6,776 nucleotides of DNA from an uncultured Eubacteriales bacterium (GTDB lineage: Bacteria; Bacillota_A; Clostridia; Christensenellales; Aristaeellaceae): NCBI GenBank assembly GCA_902795555.1, contig CADBLV010000078.1:1-6776 (forward strand), in the 5' to 3' direction. A program made the position numbers and the translations under genes. The notes beneath the pieces were generated by a model, which saw only the letters and a list, made by a program, of their open reading frames with translations, was not told the DNA's origin and did no database searches. Of this stretch, positions 1 through 5,661 are shown in pieces (the first letter of the stretch is position 1; each line of letters begins with the position of its first letter).

Positions 1-345
1 AAGGTCAATCATCCCTCCCTCCCCGATCATCCGGATCATGCGGTATATCAACGGTATTTCCCGAACGGCGGCGCCTCGATTTTCACCTTTGAAATCAAGG
101 GCGGCCAGAAGGAAGCCTGGGCCTTCATCGATCATCTGGAGATCTTCTCCCTCCTGGCCAATGTGGCGGATGTGAAGAGCCTGGTGATTCACCCGGCCTC
201 GACCACCCATTCCCAGCTGTCGGAGGAGGAACTGCTGGATCAGGGCATCAAGCCCAACACAATCCGGCTCTCCATCGGCACTGAGCATATCGACGATATC
301 ATCGGAGATCTGGAAAAGGGCTTCGCGGCGGCCGCGGCCCTGTAA
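1..345 (+). CDS. metY: O-acetylhomoserine sulfhydrylase (MetY-type), C-terminal part
   Basis: This is the last 114 residues of a PLP-dependent enzyme of the Cys/Met metabolism family; the start lies upstream of the window. MetY condenses O-acetylhomoserine with sulfide (or methanethiol) to give homocysteine (or methionine) in the cytoplasm. Visible landmarks are the segment reading FPNGGASIFTFEIKGG near the left edge, then SLVIHPASTTHSQLS and IRLSIGTEHIDDI near the end. These are the family's C-terminal substrate-domain signatures, and the arginine in IRLS is the conserved one that usually holds the substrate carboxylate. The lysine that binds PLP would be upstream. The tail ends in an alanine run (FAAAAAL) before TAA. 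The next gene begins 62 bases later on the same strand with no visible terminator or promoter between, so co-transcription with the transporter is possible. Other members of the family (cystathionine gamma-synthase, methionine gamma-lyase) are less likely given the HPASTTHSQLS wording. Confidence 0.9.
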   Translation, partial: KVNHPSLPDHPDHAVYQRYFPNGGASIFTFEIKGGQKEAWAFIDHLEIFSLLANVADVKSLVIHPASTTHSQLSEEELLDQGIKPNTIRLSIGTEHIDDIIGDLEKGFAAAAAL

Positions 346-407
346 GGAAACGCCAAAACACCCATGCTGAACAGCAGCCGGTATTAATAAGGAAAGGATC
401 GAAGCGT

Positions 408-1067
408 GTGGATTGGGATTATGTGGCGAAAGTGCTTCCGCTTTATGGGAAGGCAGCGGTTCTGACCGTCCGGCTCGGCGTCCTCGGCATCCTGTTTTCC
501 CTCCTGGTCGGACTGCTCTGCGCCCTGATCCGCCAGATGAAAATCCCGGTTCTTCGGCAGCTGGCAGCCGTGTATATCGAGCTCAGCCGGAACACACCGC
601 TGCTGGTTCAGCTGTTCTTCATCTACTACGGCCTTCCGAAAATCGGCATCCGGACCGACCCGGAAACCTGCGGCATCGCTGGGCTGGCCTTCCTCGGCGG
701 AAGCTATATGGCGGAAGCCTTCCGAAGCGGCCTGGAGGCAGTCGGAAAGATTCAGCATGAAAGTGCGCTCAGCCTGGGGCTGACGGGGCTGCAGACCTTC
801 CGTTACGTAATCCTCCCGCAGGCTTTCGCCATCAGCATTCCGGGCATCACGGCCAACGTCATCTTCCTGCTGAAGGAAACCAGTGTCTTCTCCGCCATCA
901 GCCTCATGGACCTGATGTTCACCGCGAAAGACCAGATCGGCCTGTATTATAAGACCACGGAATGTCTGGCACTGCTGGTCGTCTTCTATCTGATCATCCT
1001 GCTCCCGGTCTCGCTTCTGGGAAGCCTGCTCGAAAGGAGGATCCGGCATGCGGAGTTTGGGACTTGA
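408..1067 (+). CDS. Polar amino-acid ABC transporter permease, first subunit
   Basis: A 219-residue inner-membrane subunit of a polar amino-acid ABC importer (HisM/GlnP type, BPD_transp_1 fold). Hydrophobic segments lie near residues 17-40, 52-76, 88-104 and 185-208, with a further helix around 140-160. The family stretch SRNTPLLVQLFFIYYGLP is at 60-77. The cytoplasmic EAA loop that docks on the ATPase is at about 118-138; its first residues read ESA instead of EAA, while the conserved glycine (G124) and the LPQ turn (136-138) are kept. The start is GTG at 408, chosen because GGAAAGG at 391-397 sits 10 bases upstream and the resulting N-terminus (MDWDYVAKVLPLYGKAA) is the usual length for the family. 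The 3' end overlaps the second permease by 20 bases, so the two are translationally coupled and probably form a heterodimeric channel. The substrate cannot be told from this subunit. Confidence 0.93.
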   Translation: MDWDYVAKVLPLYGKAAVLTVRLGVLGILFSLLVGLLCALIRQMKIPVLRQLAAVYIELSRNTPLLVQLFFIYYGLPKIGIRTDPETCGIAGLAFLGGSYMAEAFRSGLEAVGKIQHESALSLGLTGLQTFRYVILPQAFAISIPGITANVIFLLKETSVFSAISLMDLMFTAKDQIGLYYKTTECLALLVVFYLIILLPVSLLGSLLERRIRHAEFGT

Positions 1068-1722
1068 GGTCCTCTTCAAGGGGAAGAATTTCGCCCGGCT
1101 GCTGGGCGGTCTGTGGGAAGCGCTGCAGATCAGCCTGGTCTCCATTGCCATCAGCCTGGTGCTCGGCATCCTCCTGGGCATCCTGGTAGGGCGAAAGAGC
1201 CGGATCGGCCGGGGCCTCATGCGGTGTTATCTGGAGTTCATTCACATTATGCCGCAGATGGTGCTGCTGTTTCTGGTGTTCTTCGGAACCTCGAAGGCCT
1301 TCGGCTGGAATCTCTCCGGCCGGCTGTCCGCCATCATCGTCTTCTCCCTGTGGGGCACGGCGGAGATGAGCGATCTGGTTCGCGGCGCTGTCACCAGCGT
1401 GCCGGTCATCCAATATGAAAGCGCTCTGGCGCTGGGGCTCTCCAGGGCCCAGACCTACCGCTTCGTGATCATGCCCCAGGCCCTCCGGCGACTGATCCCG
1501 CAGTCCATCAATCTGATCACGCGGATGATCAAAACCACCAGCCTCGTGCTGATGATCGGCGTGGTGGAGATTCTGAAGGTTGCGCAGCAGATCATTGAAG
1601 CCAACCGGAAATCCAGCCCGAACGCGGCGTTCGGTGTCTATCTGACCGTATTTCTGCTTTATTTCCTGCTTTGCTGGCCGGTGAGTCTTCTGGCCAGGCG
1701 GCTGGAAAAACGATGGGGGTGA
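1048..1722 (+). CDS. Polar amino-acid ABC transporter permease, second subunit
   Basis: A 224-residue membrane subunit, the partner of the preceding permease. It has about five hydrophobic segments, at roughly residues 20-47, 62-82, 94-107, 165-185 and 197-217. The EAA loop reads ESALALGLSRAQTYRFVIMPQ and again has serine in place of the first alanine. Where most family members have RGTPLLVQ, this one reads HIMPQMVL, and the usual AAYIAE motif is TAEMSD. From memory, these changes are shared by the second permease of PEB1-like operons, so I read them as a subfamily trait, not decay. The start ATG at 1048 follows AAAGGAGG (1033-1040) by 7 bases, inside the end of the upstream gene. Only 4 bases separate its stop from the ATPase start. 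Transport of a polar amino acid is secure; the substrate is not. Confidence 0.92.
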   Translation: MRSLGLEVLFKGKNFARLLGGLWEALQISLVSIAISLVLGILLGILVGRKSRIGRGLMRCYLEFIHIMPQMVLLFLVFFGTSKAFGWNLSGRLSAIIVFSLWGTAEMSDLVRGAVTSVPVIQYESALALGLSRAQTYRFVIMPQALRRLIPQSINLITRMIKTTSLVLMIGVVEILKVAQQIIEANRKSSPNAAFGVYLTVFLLYFLLCWPVSLLARRLEKRWG

Positions 1723-1726
1723 GCAC

Positions 1727-2509
1727 ATGGCGGAACCGATCCTGACCGTCCGTCATCTGACGAAGAAATATGACAGCCAGACCGTGCTCTACGACATCAA
1801 CCTGGAGATCCATCAGGGCGAAGTCGTCGTCATCGTCGGCCCGAGTGGCAGCGGAAAAAGCAGTCTCCTGCGCTGCATCAATGCCCTGGAGGAAATCCAG
1901 AGCGGGGAGATTTTCCTCCGGGATCAGCGCATTACAGCCGGCACGAAGGACCTGCCTCAAATCCGTCAGAAGATCGGCATGGTCTTTCAGAGCTATGAGC
2001 TGTTTCCCCATCTGACCGTGATGAACAACATCCTGCTGGCGCCCATGAAGGCACAGCACAGGGATAAGGAGGAGGTGAAAACAGAAGCGATGACATTGTT
2101 GACACGCATCGGCCTGGCAGATAAGGCCGACAGCTATCCGAGGCAGTTGTCCGGAGGGCAGAAACAGCGGGTGGCAATTGTCAGAGCGCTGTGTATGCAC
2201 CCCGAGATCCTGCTCTTTGACGAGGTGACGGCGGCGCTGGATCCGGAAATGGTCCGGGAGGTGCTGGAAGTCATCCTGCAACTGGCGGATCAGAACAAGA
2301 CCATGCTCATCGTGACCCACGAGATGCAGTTCGCCCGGGCGGTCGCGGATCGGATCATCCTCCTGGATGACGGAAAGATCCGGGACGACGCAACGCCGGA
2401 GGAATTCTTCGATCATCCGAAGACCGATCTGGCGCGCAGGTTCCTGCAGTCCTTCGAATACACAAGGGCTTCCAGGGAAAACCCGCCCGTGGCGCAGTCA
2501 TTGCAATAA
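1727..2509 (+). CDS. Polar amino-acid ABC transporter ATP-binding protein
   Basis: A 260-residue cytoplasmic ATPase of the GlnQ/HisP family that powers the two permeases. All nucleotide-binding motifs are present in order: Walker A GPSGSGKS at 38-45, Q-loop glutamine Q88 in GMVFQSYELFP, ABC signature LSGGQ at 141-145, Walker B ILLFDE at 161-166 with catalytic glutamate E166, D-loop ALDP at 170-173, and switch histidine H198 in VTHEM. The residue after the catalytic glutamate is valine (DEVTAALDP), whereas many relatives have proline; this variant also occurs in working amino-acid transporters. The length is about 15-20 residues above the family's usual 240-245 because of a polar tail after FLQSFEY. 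The start ATG at 1727 lies 4 bases after the second permease's stop; its ribosome site (GGGGGTGA) is embedded in the end of that gene, which indicates coupled translation. Confidence 0.95.
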   Translation: MAEPILTVRHLTKKYDSQTVLYDINLEIHQGEVVVIVGPSGSGKSSLLRCINALEEIQSGEIFLRDQRITAGTKDLPQIRQKIGMVFQSYELFPHLTVMNNILLAPMKAQHRDKEEVKTEAMTLLTRIGLADKADSYPRQLSGGQKQRVAIVRALCMHPEILLFDEVTAALDPEMVREVLEVILQLADQNKTMLIVTHEMQFARAVADRIILLDDGKIRDDATPEEFFDHPKTDLARRFLQSFEYTRASRENPPVAQSLQ

Positions 2510-2559
2510 CCATCATGCTCCCATGAACTGAATTAAACACAAACGACAAAAAATAACAG

Positions 2560-2572
2560 CGGGCACAGCCCG
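2560..2572 (+). other. Small hairpin just before the binding-protein ribosome site
   Basis: CGGGC (2560-2564) pairs with GCCCG (2568-2572) around a three-base loop. It lies in the 77-base gap between the ATPase and binding-protein genes, the only sizeable gap in the transporter operon, and ends directly before the Shine-Dalgarno GGAAGGAG at 2573-2580. Intercistronic hairpins ahead of binding-protein genes are known in some importer operons to protect the downstream mRNA, so the binding protein is made in excess. Whether this short stem does so is inference. I found no convincing -35/-10 pair in the gap. Confidence 0.4.
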
Positions 2573-2586
2573 GGAAGGAGATCCCC

Positions 2587-3432
2587 ATGAAAAACACAGT
2601 CAAAAAGATTTCTTCAATCCTGATTCTTCTGGTTCTGGTATTTTCCCTCACAGCCGCAGGCGCGGAAGGCAGCAAGGTATATCGAACGCTGGATGAGATC
2701 AAAGCCGGCGGAACCATCAACATCGGAGTTTTCTCGGATAAGAACCCCTTCGGCTATGTGGATGAAAACGGCGACTATCAGGGCTATGATGTCTACTTTG
2801 CCCGGCGCATCGGAGAAGATCTCGGTGTAGCGGTTCAGTTCGTCTCCACCGAGGCAGCCAACCGCGTGGAATATCTGGAAACCGGCAAGGTGGATATCAT
2901 CCTGGCCAACTTCACAGTCACGCCGGAGAGAGAAAAAAAAGTGGACTTTGCTCTGCCCTACATGAATGTGGCGCTGGGCGTCGTCTCCCCCAACAGCCGG
3001 ATCATCAGGGATCTTTCGGAAATCGCGGAAGGCGATCAGGTGATCGTGATTTCAGGCACGACGGCCGAGGATTATCTGATCAAGAACAATCCGGAAATCA
3101 CCCTGCAGAAGTATGACACCTATGCCAATGCCAAAAACGCTCTGGAAAATGGAAATGCGGTCGCCTGGGCAAATGATAACACCGAAGTGATCGCCTTCGC
3201 CCTGGATAACGAAGGATATACGGTCGGCATCCCCTCCCTCGGTAGCCAGGACACGATCGCCCCGGCCGTCAGCAAGGGAAATGAAACCCTGCTGAACTGG
3301 ATCAACGAGGAGATCAAAGCCCTGGCCGCGGAGAACTTCTTCCATAAGGACTATGAAGCCACCCTGGTGGAAACCTACGGCCTGGATTATGAGGAAAGCC
3401 TGGTGCTGGAAGGCGGCGGCCTGGCGAACTGA
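2587..3432 (+). CDS. PEB1-like amino-acid ABC transporter substrate-binding protein, without lipobox
   Basis: A 281-residue extracytoplasmic binding protein (SBP_bac_3 family) that captures an amino acid for the permeases encoded upstream. Residues 1-26 form a signal peptide: KK at 6-7, a hydrophobic core at 8-21, and A24-G25-A26 as a signal peptidase I site. The mature part closely follows PEB1 of Campylobacter jejuni from memory: GVFSDKNPFGYVDENG (47-62), EAANRVEYL (89-97), VDIILANFTVTPER (102-115), SGTTAEDY (156-163) and the NDN triad (196-198). By family knowledge R115 should hold the alpha-carboxylate and D197 the amino group. K52 and R93 match positions that contact the acidic side chain in PEB1, which favours aspartate/glutamate; close relatives are often labelled cysteine-binding. 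The protein contains no cysteine at all, so it cannot be a lipoprotein. The ATG start lies 6 bases after GGAAGGAG (2573-2580). Confidence 0.93.
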   Translation: MKNTVKKISSILILLVLVFSLTAAGAEGSKVYRTLDEIKAGGTINIGVFSDKNPFGYVDENGDYQGYDVYFARRIGEDLGVAVQFVSTEAANRVEYLETGKVDIILANFTVTPEREKKVDFALPYMNVALGVVSPNSRIIRDLSEIAEGDQVIVISGTTAEDYLIKNNPEITLQKYDTYANAKNALENGNAVAWANDNTEVIAFALDNEGYTVGIPSLGSQDTIAPAVSKGNETLLNWINEEIKALAAENFFHKDYEATLVETYGLDYEESLVLEGGGLAN

Positions 3433-3448
3433 GCTTTTTCTGAAAGGT

Positions 3449-3549
3449 CCGAAGGGGGTTCGGGGGGCGACCGGAAAGCCCCCTGGAAAGACCCGAAGGG
3501 GGCTCAGGAAGGGCGCCGAAGGGGGTCCGGGGGGCGATCGGAAAGCCCC
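3449..3549 (+). repeat. G-rich element: 34-base unit present twice plus a partial middle copy
   Basis: A 34-base unit occurs at 3449-3482 and again at 3516-3549, with 32 of 34 bases identical (differences at unit positions 12 and 23). A third, partial copy of the unit's first ten bases (CCGAAGGGGG) starts at 3493. Each full copy contains a hairpin with a nine-base loop: GGGGGC (3463-3468) with GCCCCC (3478-3483), and GGGGC (3531-3535) with GCCCC (3545-3549). The plus strand carries six runs of three or more G within 81 bases. The element lies after the binding-protein stop and before the terminator, so it would be transcribed as 3' untranslated RNA. It does not look coding. It could be an intergenic palindromic (REP-like) repeat or a short decayed tandem repeat. 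Confidence 0.8.
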
Positions 3550-3566
3550 ACGGGAATATGGCTGCG

Positions 3567-3593
3567 AAGAGCGGGCTGAAAAGCCCGCTCTTT
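3567..3593 (+). terminator. Rho-independent terminator after the transporter operon
   Basis: A perfect 11-base-pair stem (AAGAGCGGGCT at 3567-3577 with AGCCCGCTCTT at 3582-3592) closes a GAAA tetraloop. The stem is strong and GC-rich, but only three U residues follow (3591-3593) before GCATGC, so termination may be incomplete. It sits 134 bases after the binding-protein stop and just upstream of the next promoter, so it separates the transporter operon from nifS-nifU. Confidence 0.85.
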
Positions 3594-3614
3594 GCATGCA
3601 GTCATTTTCACCTA

Positions 3615-3644
3615 TTGACACGGTATGTTATTCAGGCATATAAT
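3615..3644 (+). promoter_or_regulatory. Consensus sigma-A-type promoter for the nifS-nifU operon
   Basis: A perfect -35 box TTGACA (3615-3620) and a perfect -10 box TATAAT (3639-3644) are separated by 18 bases. Transcription should start near 3651, leaving a leader of about 37 bases before the TTG start at 3688. Both hexamers match the consensus exactly, so basal strength should be high; any control would probably be by repression. I see no clear operator palindrome over the promoter. Confidence 0.9.
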
Positions 3645-3672
3645 CCAAAGCGGATCACAGGAAACACGGTTG

Positions 3673-3679
3673 AAAGGAG
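3673..3679 (+). promoter_or_regulatory. Ribosome binding site that fixes the nifS TTG start
   Basis: AAAGGAG at 3673-3679 lies 8 bases before TTG 3688. The reading frame stays open upstream to 3625, but that earlier ATG-like entry lies between the -35 and -10 boxes and would not be in the mRNA. The in-frame GTG at 3679 overlaps the ribosome site itself. TTG 3688 is therefore the only start that fits both promoter and ribosome site. Confidence 0.85.
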
Positions 3680-3687
3680 TGAATCGA

Positions 3688-4872
3688 TTGATCTATGCGG
3701 ACAACGCCGCTACCACAAAAATGAGCGATGCGGCTTTCGATACCATGATTTCCGTCATGAGGGAAAGCTACGGAAACCCTTCCAGCCTCTACAGCTTCGG
3801 CCAGCAGGCGAAGGAAAAGCTGGAGGAAGCCCGGCAGACCGTCGCGGACGCGATCGGTGCGGATCCCCGGGAGATTCTGTTCACCTCCGGCGGCAGCGAA
3901 GCCGACAATCAGGCGATCCGTTCCGCTGCGGAACTGGGACGGAAAGCCGGGAAGATGCATATTATTTCCACTGCCTTTGAGCATCACGCAGTGTTGCATA
4001 CGCTGGAAAAGCTGAAGAAGGAAGGTTTTGAAATCACCCTCCTGGATGTGCATGAAGACGGCATCGTGCGTCCGGAGGAGCTGGAGGCCGCCCTTCGGGA
4101 GGACACCTGTCTGGTGACAGTGATGTACGCCAACAACGAAATCGGAACGATTCAGCCGATCCGGGAAATCGGAGCCATTTGCCGCAAACACGGGGTGCTG
4201 TTCCACACCGATGCCGTCCAGGCCGTCGGCCATCTCCCGATCAATGTCCGTGAGGACCAGATTGATCTGCTGTCCGCCTCCGCCCATAAGTTTCACGGGC
4301 CGAAGGGCGTCGGCTTCCTCTATGCGCGCAAAGGAATCCGTCTGACCAACCTGATCGAAGGCGGCGCCCAGGAGAACGGAAAGCGCGCCGGAACCGAAAA
4401 TGTGCCGGGCATCGCGGCCATGGCCGTCGCCCTGCGCGAAGCGATTGAAAACATGGCGCATAATACGGCAGCGCTGACGGAAAAGCGGGATCGGCTGATT
4501 CAAGGTCTGGCCGCAATCCCCCATGCCGCGCTGAACGGCGACGCGGAGCGTCGCCTCCCCGGCAATGTCAGCTTCTGCTTTGAAGGCATCGAAGGAGAAT
4601 CCCTGCTGCTTCTGCTGGACGATAAAGGCATTGAAGCCTCTTCCGGCAGCGCGTGTACTTCCGGCTCGCTGGATCCGAGTCATGTGCTCCTGGCCATAGG
4701 CCGGGTGCATGATGTGGCGCACGGTTCCCTCCGGCTGAGCATCGGCGAAGACCTGTCGGAGGAAGACATCGATTACATCATCCGGTCCGTGACGGAAGTC
4801 GTAACCTACCTGCGAAGCTTTTCGCCGGTCTGGCGCGATCTGGAAAGCGGGAAAACCCCGCACATCCTGTAA
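3688..4872 (+). CDS. nifS: Cysteine desulfurase, NifS/IscS class I
   Basis: A 394-residue cytoplasmic PLP enzyme, the usual length for the class, that converts cysteine to alanine and carries the sulfur as a persulfide for Fe-S assembly. With TTG 3688 as residue 1, the N-terminus reads MIYADNAATT, the family's standard opening. Active-site residues are all present: H99 (in AFEHHAVL), D175 and Q178 (in FHTDAVQAVGH) around the PLP ring, K201 in SASAHKFHGPKG as the Schiff-base lysine, and C323 in SSGSACTSGSLDPSHVL as the persulfide cysteine. The cysteine lies in the long mobile loop and the helix after it is of class I (IscS/NifS), not class II (SufS). The NifU-type scaffold gene follows after 99 bases, so this is the sulfur donor of that pair. 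It has its own strong promoter. The short tail after SFSPVWRDLESGKTPHIL is unremarkable. A role in tRNA thiolation as well cannot be excluded. Confidence 0.96.
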   Translation: MIYADNAATTKMSDAAFDTMISVMRESYGNPSSLYSFGQQAKEKLEEARQTVADAIGADPREILFTSGGSEADNQAIRSAAELGRKAGKMHIISTAFEHHAVLHTLEKLKKEGFEITLLDVHEDGIVRPEELEAALREDTCLVTVMYANNEIGTIQPIREIGAICRKHGVLFHTDAVQAVGHLPINVREDQIDLLSASAHKFHGPKGVGFLYARKGIRLTNLIEGGAQENGKRAGTENVPGIAAMAVALREAIENMAHNTAALTEKRDRLIQGLAAIPHAALNGDAERRLPGNVSFCFEGIEGESLLLLLDDKGIEASSGSACTSGSLDPSHVLLAIGRVHDVAHGSLRLSIGEDLSEEDIDYIIRSVTEVVTYLRSFSPVWRDLESGKTPHIL

Positions 4873-4971
4873 GAAAAGCGGCTTAGGGGAAGCAGCCTCC
4901 CGCCTATCCCTGAAAAAGAGCGGAATGAGGAGCGGGCAACCCCGTATATTATGAAATAAGAGGTGGCAAAC

Positions 4972-5352
4972 ATGGCATTATACAGTGAAAAAGTAATGGA
5001 TCATTTCCGGAATCCCCGCAATGTGGGCGTGATCGAGGACGCGGACGGTGTCGGCGAAGTCGGCAATGCCAAATGCGGCGACATCATGAAGATGTATCTG
5101 AAAATCGAGGACGATATCATTCAGGATGTAAAGTTCGAAACCTTCGGCTGCGGCAGCGCGATTGCCTCCAGCTCGATGGCGACTGAGCTGATCAAAGGCA
5201 AGCCGGTCTCGGAGGCGATGCAGCTGACCAACAAGGCGGTGGCGGAAGCGCTGGACGGGCTTCCCGCCTATAAGATGCATTGCTCCGTCCTGGCGGAAGA
5301 AGCGATTCAGGCCGCTCTAAATGACTGGCGCAGCAAGCAGGAGCAGAAGTGA
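4972..5352 (+). CDS. nifU: Fe-S cluster assembly scaffold, NifU/IscU type
   Basis: A 126-residue scaffold on which the sulfur supplied by the desulfurase and iron are built into a [2Fe-2S] cluster for transfer to target proteins. It is the single-domain IscU form, without the ferredoxin-like and C-terminal domains of full NifU. Cluster ligands are all present: C35 and the stabilising D37 in NAKCGD, C60 in ETFGCGSAIASSSM, and H103-C104 in KMHCSVLAEEA. The opening ALYSEKVMDHFRNPRNVG is the standard N-terminus. The start is ATG 4972, with AGAGGTGG (4959-4966) 5 bases upstream; an in-frame GTG at 4963 lies inside that ribosome site and is rejected. The 99-base gap after nifS contains no convincing terminator or promoter, so the two genes are probably one transcript. 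No IscR-type regulator and no mnmA gene adjoin, although both are common neighbours in Clostridia. Confidence 0.96.
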   Translation: MALYSEKVMDHFRNPRNVGVIEDADGVGEVGNAKCGDIMKMYLKIEDDIIQDVKFETFGCGSAIASSSMATELIKGKPVSEAMQLTNKAVAEALDGLPAYKMHCSVLAEEAIQAALNDWRSKQEQK

Positions 5353-5475
5353 CCGGTTTCTTTCGACCGGCCCGGGCCAGGGCCATCCGATGCCGGAGCA
5401 TCGGTGACTAACGGCAACGCAGTGACTGCAAATTCAGTCAAGCAGAAAGAGCGATTTATTTCGCGAAGGTTCCTC
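5353..5475 (+). other. Structured untranslated stretch with serial hairpins after nifU
   Basis: No reading frame of note is present. Several short stems follow one another: CCGGT/ACCGG (5353-5357 with 5366-5370), a clean 7-base-pair stem CCGATGC/GCATCGG (5387-5393 with 5398-5404) closing a CGGA loop, TGACTG/CAGTCA (5423-5428 with 5435-5440), and a weak GCGA/TCGC (5451-5454 with 5461-5464). GTGACT occurs at 5404-5409 and again at 5422-5427, so either copy could pair with AGTCA at 5436-5440. The stretch leads into a terminator. It may be the 3' untranslated region of nifU or an unrecognised small RNA; I could not match it to a known riboswitch. Confidence 0.5.
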
Positions 5476-5509
5476 AGCGGAAAGCATTTGTTTTGCTTTC
5501 CGCTTTGTT
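5476..5509 (+). terminator. Rho-independent terminator after nifU
   Basis: An 11-base-pair perfect stem (AGCGGAAAGCA at 5476-5486 with TGCTTTCCGCT at 5494-5504) closes a seven-base T-rich loop and is followed by TTTGTT. It lies 123 bases after the nifU stop and ends the nifS-nifU transcript. Confidence 0.85.
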
Positions 5510-5634
5510 AATGACACGGCAGTATACTCCCCGCACTATTTGCCTGCTTCGTATATGATGTGGCATTCAGGTTCCAGTCTCTTGATTTGTTTCTCGGGAT
5601 ACCATAGCGCCTTTTTTCGGAAAACCGGCCATTA
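5510..5634. other. AT-richer intergenic stretch without a gene
   Basis: Between the terminator and the lipoprotein promoter I see no reading frame with a ribosome site; the longest plus-strand frame from an ATG (at 5510) is only 15 codons and has no Shine-Dalgarno. The stretch is visibly richer in A and T than the genes around it, as expected of an upstream regulatory region. Its right part holds the left arm of the inverted repeat described separately. Confidence 0.6.
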
Positions 5635-5661
5635 TTGACAGAAAAGCGATTTGGCGCTATG
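5603..5661. promoter_or_regulatory. 9-base inverted repeat bracketing the lipoprotein promoter
   Basis: CATAGCGCC at 5603-5611 is the exact reverse complement of GGCGCTATG at 5653-5661, with 41 bases between. The -35 box lies between the arms and the right arm overlaps the first four bases of the -10 box. A protein bound at the right arm would block RNA polymerase, and two bound arms could loop the DNA. That it is an operator is inference; only the repeat itself is seen. Confidence 0.5.

Noticed and set aside
346..407. Promoter or hairpin in the gap between metY and the first permease
   Set aside because: TATTAA at 382-387 has no partner -35 box at the right distance, and the GCTG/CAGC pairing at 366-378 is only four base pairs. 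Neither is better than chance.
384..2723. Long minus-strand open frames opposite the transporter genes (384-1220, 994-1728, 1592-2416, 2355-2723)
   Set aside because: They lie antisense to genes with clear family motifs, lack ribosome sites, and their translations are low-complexity (rich in Q, D, R, P and H), as expected from reading GC-biased codons backwards.
3449..3549. CRISPR array as an explanation for the G-rich repeats
   Set aside because: There are only two full copies, the intervening segment contains part of the repeat itself, and the spacing is irregular.
3625..3687. Extended N-terminus of the cysteine desulfurase from 3625
   Set aside because: The extra 21 codons cover the spacer, the -10 box and the ribosome site, and would not be in the mRNA as a reading frame. 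The family N-terminus begins at 3688.
3353..3980. Plus-strand frames across the G-rich repeat and into nifS (3353-3643 and 3558-3980)
   Set aside because: The first is a shifted frame of the binding-protein gene running through the repeats. The second starts before the terminator stem and overlaps nifS out of frame. Neither has a ribosome site or recognisable sequence.
3655..4863. 402-codon minus-strand frame opposite the cysteine desulfurase gene
   Set aside because: It mirrors a gene with every catalytic residue intact. The antisense protein resembles no family and has no promoter or ribosome site.
4873..4971. Internal promoter or terminator between nifS and nifU
   Set aside because: TATATT/TATTAT near 4945-4952 has no acceptable -35 box, and the possible stems are short and interrupted with no T tract.
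5539..5559. TATGAT at 5554-5559 as a second promoter for the lipoprotein
   Set aside because: The bases 17 upstream do not resemble a -35 box, whereas the TTGACA/TATGAT pair at 5635-5663 is near perfect.
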